Source: Branchiostoma floridae
Taxonomy: Eukaryota; Chordata; Leptocardii; Amphioxiformes; Branchiostomatidae
Direction of reading: 5' to 3'
Length of the DNA stretch: 64,000 bases
Assembly (NCBI RefSeq): GCF_000003815.2
Contig: NC_049990.1
Location: 10,338,564-10,402,563, forward strand
This document shows, piece by piece, positions 1 through 13,350 of this stretch; positions within the stretch are counted from its first letter, which is position 1, and each line of letters opens with the position of its first letter. The notes under the pieces were generated by a model. The model was given only the letters and a program-made list of their open reading frames with translations, had not been told where the DNA came from and ran no database searches. The position numbers were made by a program, and so were the translations under genes.

Positions 1-3000
1 TTCAGCCATACATAGTATGGTGAAATATATTGTATTTGTAATGTTTCTTTCTTTCTTTCTCCTGTCAAATCTTCAAAGTGATTCATCTCCGCCGTTCCTG
101 GACCGAATGACCTGAAATTCGGCACAGGGGTAGAGTGGGCCAATACCTTGATGATTTTTTTCCCATTTTTTCATATCTGCCTCTAAAATGATTTTATTGA
201 GATTTTTTGGTCAATTTTTGACCAAAACTGTATATTTTGGCCCCTGTACCCTGGTATTACAACCAAATGAGCTGAAATTTGACAGAGATGTGCCTTGATA
301 ATGCCCCCATATAAATTCGATAACACTTTTGGTGTACAGTACAACAAAATGCTTATTTTTGCGATTTTTTGACCAATTTTTGACCAAAAAAGGACACTTT
401 TGGCCCCTGTACCCTGGTATTACAACCAAATGAGCTCAAATTTGACAGAGATGTGCCTTGATAATGCCCTCATATAAATTCAATAACACTTTTGGTGTAC
501 AGTACAACAAAATGCTTATTTTTGCGATTTTTGGACCAATTTTTGACCAAAAAAGGACACTTTTGGCTCCTGTACCTTGGTATTGCAACCGAATGAGCTG
601 AAATTTGACACAGATGTGCCTTGATAATCCCTTCATATAAATTCAATAACACTTTTGGTGTACAGTGCAACAAAATGCTTATTTTTGCGATTTTGGGCCA
701 ATTTTTGACCAAAAAAGGACACTTTTGGCTCCTGTACCCTGTTATTACAATCAAATGACCTGAAATTTGGTATAGATAGGCATTAGATACTTGGTAACAA
801 GATTCAAGTAAACATAAACAACTTTAAAATGATTAATTTTGGCACTTTTCTGAGGGGAAATTTGTTTTCTTTTGGCCTCCTGACGTGACCTTCCGTGACC
901 CCGCACAGAGCCACACCTGTGCGCGTCAGCCGGAGAGTTAATTGAATCAAAGACCTAGCCAATCAGCGAAGAGGAGGCCAAAGGCTAATTAATATTCATA
1001 AGCGGGGCCTCATGATCCCGTATATAGCAGTGTTCCCGCCAGGGGGAGCGAAGCCCGCCTAAGGCTCTCGCATTTTAGACTATTCAGAAGGCTTTATATT
1101 GTATCAGTTCTTAGGGGCATATCTATAATAATCGCAGCAGTCACTTAACTTCTCTTCAGGAGTTTAGCGTAACACTATTTCAGGTCAAACCGTCAAAGGC
1201 AACTAAAAACAAACTTTAACGTTACTGAGTTCAACAGTACTTATAACTTGTTATCCGAAGTTGAAACGCTAGCGATGGTATTTTCGCTGCGCTGTTAGCT
1301 CCGTGCGACTGTTGTTGACGGTCTTATAACGGTATATTTTGCACCCCTGTACCCTGGTATGAGTAACTTTTGGTATAGATAGGCATAAGATAGTTGGTAA
1401 AATGATCCAAGTAAAATTTTTGGCATAAAGTACTGTAAAAGGCTTAATTACAGCACTTTTTTTAGGGGAAATTGGTTTTCTTTCGTTCTCCATGCCATGA
1501 CCTTTCGGACGTTCACCCCACAGAGCCGACATCTGCACCTGCGTCTAGCCGGCAGGAAGAGTTAATTCAATTAATGGTTCAGCCAATCAGCGAAGAGGAA
1601 AGCGAAGGCTAATTAATATTCATAAGCGGGGCCACACAATACGTTAACTTGAAGACTCAGGCCGTACAGACTTCTCGCCAGGATTTTTTCAAAGCGTCGG
1701 ACAGGGGTCCGGGGGCCGCCGAATGTCCCTGGCGGGGTCCAGGGGCAGGGCCACTGTGGGGGGGACCCAGGTGGGCGAAGCCCCCCCGGAAGCTCTTGCA
1801 TTTTAGACTATTGAGAAGGCTTCTTTTATCAGTTTTTTTTAGGGCCATATCTACGATAATCGTAGCAGTCACTTACTTCTCTTCAGCAGTTTGACTTTAA
1901 AATATTTCGGGTCAAAGCTTCAAAGACAACTAAAACCTCATAAACAACAAACTTTACTTAGCTCAACAGTATACAAAAATATTGTACGGGTTGCCATCCT
2001 TAGTTGAAGCGCTTATTTATAGCGCTAGTATCTTCGCTGCGCCGTTAGCCGCCGTGCGACTTTCGTTGACGGTCTGATATCCCTACGTCGCCGCCTCGCT
2101 GATATTCCCACGGACATGTTTCAAGAAAAATACCCAGCAAAAAACGCTGTTCTGCGTCAAATTCTATTCTATAAAACATGTGGGACTCAGTGTTACAGTC
2201 TAAATATTTTGTAGAAGCACCGCTGTAGGAAAGAAGGTCCAAGCAATGTAAAACATCACGTAGCATGAAGTTCGCTGTCAACTGGCACACAGCACATGAC
2301 TGTTTGAAACTCTAAGTCTAATCAACAGCCGTGTTTGATTGATAGCCGGCGGTCCTTTGATGAAGTCGGCGAAAGGTGCGTTAGTTAGAAAATCTGCGTT
2401 TAGTTTTGATACGTAATTATAAGTTAGACAGTGGCGAGAATGATTATTTTCTCATCAATATTTCTCTTCAGAATTATTTGAACTTAATTGTACATCTAAA
2501 CAATTGGCTTACCTGTGCAATGTTTATATGATTAATGATCAGCGTACTGAAATCATGTGTAACGTATGGCTCCTAGTCAATAGATCAGCATTTTCTCTAT
2601 AGTGACCACCTGTCTATAGTGGCCACATTTCTATCACTGGACTGGAACTTGCGAAAACTGCTGTATTTTCTCCAGAGCAAATGTATGTGTTCCTAGTGCT
2701 GTTGTTGTTTGACATAAACTTTGAACATTTGAATTGTAAGTAACTTTAAATTACCAGGGTTTCAGCCCAATAAAACACTCTCAGCGCCAGGGTATGAACA
2801 GACTGACCAGACAGACGAAAATAAATCCTCGAACAAGGTTCAATCGTATCTTCCGGGTCTGGCAGGAAGTTGTTAAACTAAAATAAGAATAGGCTCGATG
2901 GCTGATTGCATACAAAGTAAAACAGTTTAACAGTTTTACAGCTTGAAGAAAACAAACGCTCCTACAGTACCTGCACCTGCTTGATAATTATTAAATCGTA

Positions 3001-3376
3001 TGCCCTACTTGAATAAAAAAAAGTTCACTGCAATAATAAATGTACCCACATCACAGGGAGCTTATACTTTTTAAAACTTACACCTAGTTATCGTACTGAA
3101 AATTGTTAATGACATTACATGAAGTCATTCAACAATTTTCAGTCATGATGAAAATTTTCTGAATGGAAGGTGTGATTATTGTCATTTTCTGAAAAATAGA
3201 AGCAAGCTCTGTTTTTACCTGGAATCAATTCCAGTCCACTTTGGGGGATAATGTACTGTTAAGAGGATGTTCCATTTTTGCGCAGGGGTGATTTGGAACA
3301 GTCCAATGTTGCGTGGGAAGGGGTATGGCTGAAATATGCTGTATTTGCTCTTAAGCAAATGTCGGCCTTTCTAGTG
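1..3376 (-). mobile_element. Unclassified ~3.3 kb repeat element, left copy
   Basis: This block is a near-identical inverted copy of 60060-63275. It begins within a 15-bp inverted end, GTATGGCTGAAATAT, whose partner is at 3323-3337, so the element edge lies a few bases before the window. Homology with the other copy runs on to about 3376, beyond the inverted end. Inside are about four ~160 bp tandem units (roughly 200-770) and a two-fold duplication of a ~610 bp module (about 850-1450 and 1470-2070). This copy keeps about 150 bp of GC-rich sequence (1636-1790) that the right copy lacks. Short open frames (for example 2045-2290) exist in both copies, but I recognise no transposase, so it is probably non-autonomous. 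Class unknown. Confidence 0.75.
200..775 (-). repeat. ~160-bp tandem units inside the left element
   Basis: About four units, each containing forms of TGTACCCTGGTATTACAACC followed by a run reading like GACCAAAAAAGGACAC. They match the units at 62500-63030 in the right copy. The open frames across them arise from the repeat itself, because each frame encodes the same peptide again; I do not treat them as genes. Confidence 0.8.
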
Positions 3377-3942
3377 TTTTCTTTTAAATTCCTATGTACT
3401 TACGATGTCAAGCAGATGGTACCATGTCAAGACACTCTACAGACACATTTTGGTGTTCTTATGTATAGCAGCAAGCAGATCATGATTGGAAACAGTAGAG
3501 CACTATATATGGACTAATGCTTGTAGCCCTTTACAGCATCAACTTGCATATCGGAAATTTTGTGAAAAACCTCTCTGTCACCAACGGATCATAATGACCC
3601 CAGCGATCCGTTGCAGCGGGTTTGCTTAGTTGAAAATCGAAAAATCTTGAGATATATTCCAAACGTTTTGAGAATTTGTGGTTATTCTTGAGATGTTTTG
3701 ACTTCATCTGGAGATATTTTGACTTCATCTGGAGATTTTTTTACTTTGATCTTGAGATGTTTAAACTTAATCTCGAGATTTTTTAAAAAATCTCAAGATA
3801 CTTGCACTATGGAAAGGTCTCAATATGCTTTAAAACGATCTCAAGATGCTTTGAAAAGACACTAGTATGATTAGATATGTGAGAACTATTAAACTCTTAC
3901 ATAATTTCCTTTTGCATAGAACAGAACATCTAAAAACCTTAC
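3377..3942. other. Non-coding: intron or truncation zone of the ABC transporter gene
   Basis: No exon of the ABC transporter or any other family is visible here. It contains several short repeats of a phrase like ATCTTGAGATGTTTT in both orientations (about 3640-3860), a simple degenerate tandem repeat. Confidence 0.5.
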
Positions 3943-6900
3943 TTCCTAAGGTTGGCCACTATTTCACTAAATGGTTTCTCCCAAGTGTACATCTTGATGA
4001 CCCTCATGGCAGAGATGATCTCACTCATGGTCCTGATACGAACGTCTGTTTTCTTCGCTATCTGCCCCCTGGAAGTAAAAGTCAAAAGCTATTACTTTGC
4101 AACTATCAAATTACATGTAACGTTACATGTAAGATCTTTAGAGTTTTGGTAGCTCGTCATCCATTGATCATGGTCAATGTTGCCTGGCGGAAGCCAATTA
4201 TTAACGTTACATTATTAGCCTGGGTACCAGCCGGGTAGTTCGTTCCTATGTTCCCTTCTGCTACGGGAACAGGAGATCTCGAGAAAAACGACTGTATATA
4301 GTGTATAATAAATGCCATTGCGAACTACTTTCCGGATGGTAACCCACTCAGTACCCAGGCTAATACATTATAAATGGTGCGTTATATTAGCTTGTGATAG
4401 TAATGTTTATTGTTTTTGTCAACACTCTCAGCGAGTTAGTACATTATAGTATTCACCTATAAGAATCCTAAATAACAGACATGAAAACCTTCAACAAAAA
4501 TCTTATCTTCAATAAATTGACCAAAAAAATGAGGAACAGCCGGCACGCCATGACCTAAATCGAACAGTTTTCGAACAGGTTTTCTATGCAGTTCGAATCT
4601 CTCCGCGGTCCGCTTCTCGCGCGTGAGGTGGATGGAATTTCATCCGAGTTTTACAGCTGCTTTAGACGTGATTGCCGGCCTTTCTACCAAGATTGCGTTA
4701 TATGTGTCATAGAGGAATATCATGTAATCTCGATATGATCCATTTTTGTGGGATTTTATAACTATTATGTCTCGTTTTCTGATCATATTTGTTACACAGT
4801 GAAATTGGCAAAATGGTGGTGCCATTATGAGCTAAATTTTCGACGAATTTGAATATCGGGGCAAATGCATTACGCCTTCGATTCTTTCGTCAATGACTAG
4901 TGCGCCAGAATTGTTGAATCTTCTACTATACCTCTTCTGAAAATCTTGTTGGTTTGAAATCTGGGAAGGTTTGTAATTCCATGTTTACTGAGGTCACCTT
5001 TTCGACTGTTTTAAATCCAAATGTTGCAAGTCGTTGTTTTGGTTGATTCGAGTGCAATCGACTTTTAACACAAGTATCGGCACCAATATATCTCTCCAGT
5101 GTTTTCAAAGGATGCCTAAAGAAAAACTACACGTGAAGACGGAGTGAATTAGCAAATGGAGTCTTAGTATTACGGTAACTAGTACGTAAATACAATGGTG
5201 CGGGTCCGGCGTGCGCTCTGTGGAACGGGCGCTGATGCCAGCGCTGAAGCGTTCCTTTTCGGACGCCTCTGATGAGGTAGCCTCGCGCGGTTCAAATTTA
5301 AGCCTTTTTCGCCCTCGAAATTGATAATATGCCATATACCACCTGAAAGAAGAGACTTCGGTGCATTTTACGCACTAGATTTCCTTTCGTTCTGAAATCT
5401 GCTGTGAGTTAAAACGCAGCGGGGAACTTGCGCTAAAATCAACTGATTTCAGATCATATCATCAAACGGGCAGAGGTAAAAGTCGGTTTTAAAAAGTACA
5501 TAGGAGTAAAATGGAAACCTTGAAAATTGTAAACGTGATGAAATATTGATTGTACATAGTTGTAAACTCGAGCGACAAACTTTTTGGTAGGTAGTCCCGA
5601 CGCCCGGGGTTCATGGAACGTACAACTGTCTCAAAACGGCGCGCTGTTCGCTACGGCAGTCAGTCAGAAATTTTGAAGTTAGATTTAGATCACTTCGGGT
5701 TGGTATATTGACCTGAAACTCGGATTTCATAAACTAGAGACCACCGTAAACAAAATTCCGGTCATAAACTTTAAGATTTACGGAGAGAGGATCTGTCCCG
5801 GTTCAATAATTGCTAAATCGTCAAACCCGGTGCGTTCTATTCTGGAATCAAAATTATGACATGACTTCACTGAATATCGGGGCAAATGCATTACGTCCAA
5901 ATAATCTGTAATAAATCTTATACTTTCAGAAACCAGAAGGTTTGCTCTTTCATAGGCAGCAGATTTCCTGTTGGTTTGACATCTACAACAGGTTCAAAAC
6001 AACAGGGAAATTTCCGCGAAAGTCACCTAATTTGGGGTCGTATTTGTGACAGGAAAACGGTACACAATCGGTTCAAAAATCTATATGAGCTAAAAAGGAG
6101 GCTAAAATATTGTGAATGACAAGAAAGTAAGAAGAAACGCAGCTGTATACCCCAGCGACAAGCTTTCTTGTGAGGGTTGTTGACACCCGGAGTCATGGAA
6201 CGGACTACTTTCTATCGCGGAAGGAAAAGAAAACTGCATAGAACTCTCGGCATGGCGTGGCGGCTGAGGAATGGGTTTCGATATCTTTACCTGAATGTAG
6301 CAAACAGTCTCCCAATGCGTCCTGATATGGCGAGGTGGAAAATGATATAACCAAATCCAGCAAGACTAGGAGGTCCCAAGTCTCTGTACAGCAGTGTTGT
6401 CACTACTATAATCGCCAAAGGTGCGATCCACACGTAGTTGGAGAACTGGAATACCTAAATAATGGGAAGCCACTTGAATGTAATCGTAAAGCAGTGACTT
6501 GTGCTCTTCTTTGAAGTGATTTAAATTGCACACCATTGGGATCTAACCTCATTTAGAATTAAAGCTCATTTTTCAGCCACTTTGTAGTTGATTGAAAGTT
6601 TTTTTTGTCGAAAGTTGATGCGAGGGCTAATGTAATCCATACACCCAATACAACGTGGCCTAAAACAAGTATTATGTCTTACACAACATCCACAAAATCA
6701 GGTCCTGAATGTGTCTATTTTATAAACTCTAAATGTATCGTATAGCTAGTTTAGACGATGTTGATAATCAAGAAAGAAACACGTACTAAGTCAAACTTGG
6801 AGACGTCATTTGACATGAGGTTCACTATCTGTCCAGTGTTGCTCTTCCCTAAGGCGGCATGGTTTAGCTTCAGTGCCTGTTTGGGGAAAGAAAAGGAATG

Positions 6901-9900
6901 GCAGATAACGTTATACACGAGGTCACAAAGTACCTTTGTTCCAAACCTTTTTAATTGAACTGTAGTTGATTAAGGTTCTTCAACCTTACTCAACTACATA
7001 CAGTTCAACTGGAACGTTTGGAACAAACGACAATATTACTGATGCTAAATTTGCATTTGCGCTGACGCCGTTTCTAATACTAGTAAGTAATCTGTTGCGA
7101 AGTGACAATGAATAGTTACAAACATCGCTGGAAAGCGTCGGAAGCGGCGTGCTTTTGGTGACAGTTAACAGTATCAAAACTACAAGTGGTGGCTTCGATT
7201 TCACGCGAAAATGCCCAAATTTGTGCATCATTTTTTTCACCGGAAAATCTTTTTTCCCGAAACAATTTCTTTTAAGGTTGAAAGAACTGAAACTCGGTTT
7301 TCGTATAGGTGGAGGCCTGGAAGGGAATCCCTTTTCACATACACAGATCTTGGAAGAGGTTGTTGCTTGACTAGATGGTTTACAGCCTCGGATTTAGACT
7401 CCAACTAAACTGATTAAAAAGATTGTACATGCCTGCAGATGTATAGTAGGAATACATGATCGTACATACGTACAAACAACTCTTTCCAAAGTCCTAGCTA
7501 TGTCTTCCAAAATCCTAGCTATAACCCAAAATTTCAACATTCAGAAATGGACATTTCATGTCATAAGCCATTGGTTCAGCACCAAGGACAGGACAGAAGT
7601 CAGTATAAATGCTTTAGCCTTTACATCCTGATTTATTCTTCCAAGGTTTTTAGTTCTCTGTGTAAAAGTCGACCTTTCGTCACTGGGATAGGGGATCGGA
7701 CGTGCGCGAATACCAAAATTTGTTATACACATTATTCAATTTCCTTTTGTGATCAGTATTGTTTACATCTTGCTTCATTTTGCATTTTGCTTAGTCTGGT
7801 TATGTTTATGTTTTTGTATATACATGTATAGTGGTGGCGTTAATATGAGTAGATAATTTGAGTACGTCACAACTACGTCTTTCATGTCTGTCAAAGTGAA
7901 TAAAAAACAACTCTTCCATTTAGGGCTGGGCTGGTACAGCGTACCCACCCCTACTTCCATTACCTTTCTATATACAAGCCCACAGCATGCTACCCTCATC
8001 TTCCACCCTATTGCCTGCTGGAGGTACATGTAGGGATGCTGGCATAGGGACACGGTGAATGCACAGACACTGATGATCAGGGCGTACATGTAGGCTTGTG
8101 TCGTGGTCACGGTACTCTCAGGGGCGAAGTAGCCAAGCAGCCAGGTTAGGACAATGGGCTGGACTATCTTTACAGATTCCTATAAAGAAATGGTGTATAC
8201 TGTTACGCTTATGTCTTATTCTTCTGGTGCGAAATGAAGACGATAGATGACACAAGTTCGGTCTATAAAACCCGTTCTGTATAAATGAAAATTGCCACTG
8301 CCCTCCGTATCTACTTAATCTTTAGGAGCATAATAGTACATCACGTAAGATCTGCAAATATGAAGTCTATTATCTGTTATTATAATCTCAGTGTCTCTTA
8401 CATCTAGATCTATACCTACTGAGTTGTCATTTGCTATGGAGCATTGAGTTGCAAATTAAACTTTCATTATTGAAAAAAAGTAAGAGTTTGGAGACCTCAT
8501 ACCTCTGTGGCATATTTGGAGCTGTTCTAAATCTTCTCGTTTTAGCCTGTCTCATTGATTATGGAAGGCCGTCATTATTTTTTCGTAGCCTTCTTCGTTT
8601 TTCGTAGCCATCTTCACTAGTGCATGTACTTACCACGAACAGTGCGCACAATCCCAACAGAAGATACCTGGCACCAAACAACCTGAATAGGGCCCGTTTC
8701 AGGCTGGGCGGGCGATTGGGAGATTCTTTAGCATTGTCCAGTTCCTTCTTCCACTCTCTATATCAGTTTGTCAGATATATAAAAATGATAAATAAAAATT
8801 CCACAATGAAGTGAAAACACTTCATTGCGTGACACAATCAAATTGAGTAACCAAGATGTGCTTTATACCCAGAAAAGTTAACCAGAAGTTTATTTTACGA
8901 ACGCAGCATAGAAATAATATTGACACGACAAAAGTACAGCGACTTTCGTAAGGTCTACATGTGTAACAGCTACTTACAGTACAACTAAACATACATATAT
9001 GGATATCTATACGTATGAATAAATCAACATACAGGGTCTAATAATATGAGCAGCATTTTCTGAAGTCCTACCTTTCAAGATCATCTGCTTGTTTCTGCGA
9101 GCTGTCCTCGTACATGATATTGTACATGTCATCTTCCTGTAGTGTTCGCTTGTAGCCTGTCTTGAAGAGTGGATTCAGCCACCTGTGACAGTACATATAT
9201 ATTGTTATGGACAGTTAGAGCTGCAATCGGCAGGGGGCGATGATAGAGAAATTCAGGAAAAAGGGGAGTTGGGCTGTGGGACTGGTGATGCATTCGAATC
9301 AACCTTATCAAATATTTTCAAGAGGCAGTGGGAAAAGGAATGTCTTCCAGAAATAGAGGGTTTGCACTAATACTTCGAACTGGCAAACAAAATTATAGCG
9401 ACGAAGTGGTACTTTAATCATGTTCTCACAGTCATGAGCTTAAGACATAAAGGGCTGTGATATCTGAAAAAGGTTTTTGTTGCCGTCATCATGCAAGGAC
9501 GGAAAACAATCTTTATATACCACGCCATGTTTACACTACCCCTCCTGTCCTGGTGATGCGTCCCAGCGTAAGGGACAGTCAGATAATGTACGTCCAAAGT
9601 TCCAATCGCACAAATCCAGACACCCGATTAGCCCATGGACTGGAGGACATATCGGTACCCTCTGAGATTGCAAATTCTCCTGGCTTGTGATTTTTTAATA
9701 GTATAAGGCCTGTGGTATCGTATATATTTTGACATGAAGTTGAGTCTAAAGACTGCTTCTTGCTATGATATCTGGTACAAATAATGTTAACATTGGAACA
9801 TACATCTTCCAAAAACACGGAATATTTCTTTCTTATGACAACCGCGTAACCATCAACGAAGAACTGAAACTTTGTCAGCATGCATTTGATACTAGTGCTA

Positions 9901-11129
9901 ATGTTACATATCTTTCTGGTAGTATAAGAAAAACAAATACTTGTAGTGCTTCATATTTAGCAAAACATAAGTATTCATCAAAAAGACAGATAATTTTTAC
10001 AGGGCGTGAGCCAATTACTTTAGGGTCCTGTGTTGGCACTAACTGTCGCATCCCCGACCCCGATTAGCGAACCCCCACCCAAAAAAAGAATCTATGAGTT
10101 TTATATGGTCCCATTATTGTTTGGTCATCACAAACATCGACATACACAACGCATCACCCAGACGGTACATTTTCATAGAAACAGAACCGTCTACTTAAAA
10201 GCTTAACCTGTGGATCTAGGTTTGATGTTTTAAGTATCACATAAAGAAGAAGACACATTCGGACATTGTGCTCCTGCATAAAACAAGTCGAATTTGCTGG
10301 CCCCAATACGCAGTGAGTGCATCAAACGGCCACGGTGACCTATATATACACAATCTGATCAGAGATGTTTTGGGGTCCACAGTTCACAATGAAACAAAAC
10401 CTTTGTGGGTCAATACATACTCTGCTGGTTCCACTAACAATTAGAAAACATAAGTCCCTTCACATGTAATTCAATTTAGTTAGAGTTTATGTCTGCTGCT
10501 AAGAGGAGAGAGACAGCGCGCGCATACTATGATCATCAACAAAACACCACCACACTGAATTATACCGTAATGTTTGTTTGACCTTTGTCCGTCTTATATC
10601 ATCTCATAACTACGGCGCTTGGATAGTGCAGGATAGCCCTACGTACACGTACATGTCGTCGCTGGGTTATATGTCATTGGAGCTTGAAATTTATCCACTA
10701 TGCCGGACGTCTGTTGTCAGATTTCCAAGAAAATATTATAGACCAAATCTATTATGACTACTGTACTGCTATGTCTGTTCATTACTCAAAAGACCTACAT
10801 TTGTATAACAAATCGCCGCGTCCATACACCTAGGTGTTGTCGATATCTACAACATGTTACCTTGTAAGTGTTGTATTTTTGATGTGTGACGATAAACTTT
10901 TAATTTCATCTACTGTAAGAGCATCTGACAGGATGCCACGGCAAACGTTGGTAATGTTACTGGCGTTCATGCTATAAAAACTTATGGATTACATGGATGA
11001 AAACATGTCTTTAGTAAGATAAAGCTGGATATTGACATGATGATGACATACGTACCAGAAGAAGAGCTTGGAGAGCGGACCAGCCTTCTCCAAGGGATTT
11101 GGTTTGGGCTTCGTGAACTTCTTGTCCAT
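3943..11129 (-). CDS. ABCC4/MRP4-like ABC transporter, N-terminal seven exons
   Basis: Exons in transcript order: 11056-11129, 9072-9182, 8634-8757, 7964-8179, 6787-6876, 6291-6454, 3943-4068. All have GT-AG borders and the reading phase is kept, giving about 301 residues. The start is the ATG at 11127-11129 (MDKKFTKPKPNPLEKAG). Family hallmarks are KPNPLEKAG then LFFWWLNPLFKTG, the EEDDMY-like QEDDMYN, MRVACCGLVYRK, TGQIVNLMSNDVSKFD, and VRIRTMSEI followed by VIKMYTWEKPF. These are the lasso, the start of transmembrane domain 1 and its cytoplasmic loops in ABCC4-type exporters of organic anions, cyclic nucleotides and drugs at the plasma membrane. Hydrophobic helices lie in exon 4 (two) and exon 6 (two). 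The remainder, including both nucleotide-binding domains, would lie left of 3943 but is not seen before the window edge, so the gene is partial here or truncated by the repeat at 1-3376. ABCC4 orthology versus another short ABCC is inferred. Confidence 0.85.
4215..4363. mobile_element. Short inverted-repeat transposon (MITE), 149 bp
   Basis: Terminal inverted repeats TTAGCCTGGGTACC at the left and a matching GTACCCAGGCTAA at the right continue inward (CGGGTAGTTCG against CGAACTACTTTCCGG). It is flanked by a perfect 7-bp direct repeat TACATTA at 4208-4214 and 4364-4370, read as a target-site duplication. It sits in an intron of the ABC transporter. Confidence 0.75.
4380..6285. repeat. Intron with an old diverged tandem duplication
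   Basis: No exon is visible. About 5340-5640 resembles 5930-6215: both carry CAGATTTCCT-like text, an AAAGTCGGTT/AACGGTACAC patch, then GCGACAA(A/G)CTTT and CATGGAACG. A 24-bp phrase starting GAATATCGGGGCAAATGC is repeated at about 4852 and 5872. This suggests two or more rounds of duplication with heavy decay. Confidence 0.5.
9183..11055. other. Intron 1 of the ABC transporter gene, nothing recognised
   Basis: About 1.9 kb between coding exons 1 and 2 on the minus strand. Open frames here are short, show no family signature and lack consistent splice phase. No repeat with clear ends was seen. Confidence 0.5.
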
Positions 11130-11239
11130 CGTGATGAGTCCGAGCGTCTTGTGGCGTCCCAGTAAACTTTTCACCTCAACTGTTTTACTTCGGAGGGAGG
11201 GTTTATTTGTTTAGTTACAGTTTGTGTTTCCATTAGCAG

Positions 11240-11305
11240 GTGATATCACGTGAGTGATCCACAGAACGAGGAGGCGTGGAAGGATATATGTGACGTCACA
11301 TACGA
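11240..11305 (-). promoter_or_regulatory. Candidate ABC transporter promoter elements (E-box, CRE)
   Basis: A palindromic CACGTG (11247-11252) and a full palindromic CRE, TGACGTCA (11291-11298), lie about 120-170 bp upstream of the ABC transporter ATG. Full CREs close to a start are typical of CREB/ATF-bound promoters; activity here is inferred from position only. Confidence 0.45.
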
Positions 11306-12899
11306 TGAGTTAGCTACAAAACCTCGCGTCAATTTGATTGCATTAAGGATAGATATTTTAGGAATTTTGCGTCAAAACGGCAAATATGCTGAATTAAAAA
11401 CACTCACTTGAAGTTAACATTTGCGACTTGTTTTAAACACAATTTGTGTCATTTTCAACGTTCCCACTGATCGTTGGTAAACAAAGTACATGTGTAATGA
11501 TTAACAGTAACAGTAATACATTACATACAAGCAGATGCCTATGGTAATTTTCATGCCAACCGGTTAACCAACCAGCCAACCAACCCCAGTTTTATTCAAC
11601 AACCAACTCCAGTCAACAACCATATTTCCTTGGTCCCTTGAGTGGTTGTTGAATACAGGTTTGACTGTAAAAGCAAACCGTCCGAAGTCCCCTATGGCTA
11701 GTTTTCTAATCTCCAAGCAGATTCCCGGATAGGCGGCAGACCTCCTCTTACCGGCTATACTCCTTGGCCGGCGTTGATACTAACTTATATGCCACTGGGA
11801 ATCTACGGAAAACTCCCCGTTCATACATGTGTATTTCAAGACGTTCTCACGACATATAGCAAAGTCGCATCCATAAGCTGTAAATATAAGTGCATTGTAA
11901 TAAGGTCACGATATTTAACTTATGACGTAGCCATACAATGAGCAAAAATAAGGGTATTTTTTCAATGATCGTTTTATTGAAATAAAGGTTTGACATTAGC
12001 TTGTTGTAAAACAAAAACTTGAGTCCAGGAAAGGAAAACATTCAAATTTCAAAACTAACGTACGCAGCCTCGGTGCAGACTACCTAAAATGAAATAAGCC
12101 ACATAACTAACAAGCGTTCTATACTTCTAAGACCTCAGACTTCCATGAGATGAGTTTTTTTTTTTAAATTTCTTGCTTTATCTTGTGTCAGTAGTTAATG
12201 TTATGTAAATAAAGCTTCATCCTGGTCAACTCAAAGGTGAACTTTTTTATCATTCAGTCTTGTAGTTGTACATTGTGTAAAACGTGTTGAATGTTGGATT
12301 TTTCAGGAAGACACTAGAATACACAGTCATAATTACTGTGGGAAGCTGAAACGAAGAACTTAATTGCACGATGATCGTACATGGTACAATGTATTGCAAT
12401 AAAGCTTATCATCCTAATTTCTACAACAACACAATTCCAGAATATAGACATAGAATAAAACTTTAACCCATGACCCAAACAAAAACCACAAAAGTAAGCA
12501 ACACAGCAAACAGCTAGAGGGGGGGGGGCAAATTTACACCACTAAACCTTTATGGCAACGGGTATTTGCCACCAAGACATCATGACCACAGGACATTCAG
12601 CGCTGAAGATATTTAAAGATTTCCTACTACAGTACCAAGGTCAATCAACAGGTGTTCAAAATTGACCTTCACCATCCAAATCACCCCACCTACCCACCTG
12701 CTAAATACTATCGCAATCCATTCAGCGGATCTTGAGACATACCCCCAAACATCTTTTAGACTAAACAGCTCCATTTTTCATGGAGGTAACAATACTATCA
12801 GCAATATCAGTTTGAAGTTTAGTTGTAAGCTCATCCGTGCTGGTAGAAGTAATTCTGGAACAATCTTAACTGTAATTTCCAACTTGCAGGATTTCTGTA

Positions 12900-13060
12900 G
12901 GTATGCTGGTGTGACTTCCTATGTTAACCAACGAAGAACTCAGCACAATTGTAGTATCGGTGGAGGAAGTCGCAGGCACTCTACAAGCACTTCATTCTAA
13001 CAAGGTCCTCGGTCCTGAGTTCTTCGTTGGGAAACATAGGAAACACCATGCCAGCATACC
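12900..13060. mobile_element. Palindromic short transposon, 161 bp
   Basis: Left end GGTATGCTGGTGTGACTTCC then CAACGAAGAACTCAG; right end CTGAGTTCTTCGTTGG then CATGCCAGCATACC. Arms of about 45 bp flank a ~70 bp loop. No clear target duplication was found. Confidence 0.6.
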
Positions 13061-13263
13061 GCTGCCTGTGCCCCACATGTAACACGACTAAAGGCTTGGG
13101 TGTTTCTTGAAGTTGGAACCGGCAGTTGAGTTGAGATTGGAGTCCCACGTCTTCGTCTTACTTTACTGGAGAAGAAAACATAGAGGATCCAAAGTTATTA
13201 ACATACTGATGTTCATTATCATCTGTGCTGCTTTACGCAAGAGTCATAATGGATGAGTGTATA

Positions 13264-13297
13264 GGATGGGACATAGAGAGAGAAAGACAGAGACAGG

Positions 13298-13338
<41 letters not shown>

Positions 13339-13350
13339 AGGGGGGGGGTA
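13264..13350. repeat. GA-rich microsatellite
   Basis: About 80 bp of (AG)n with GACA and G-run variants, just downstream of the TCTP stop. Confidence 0.9.
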
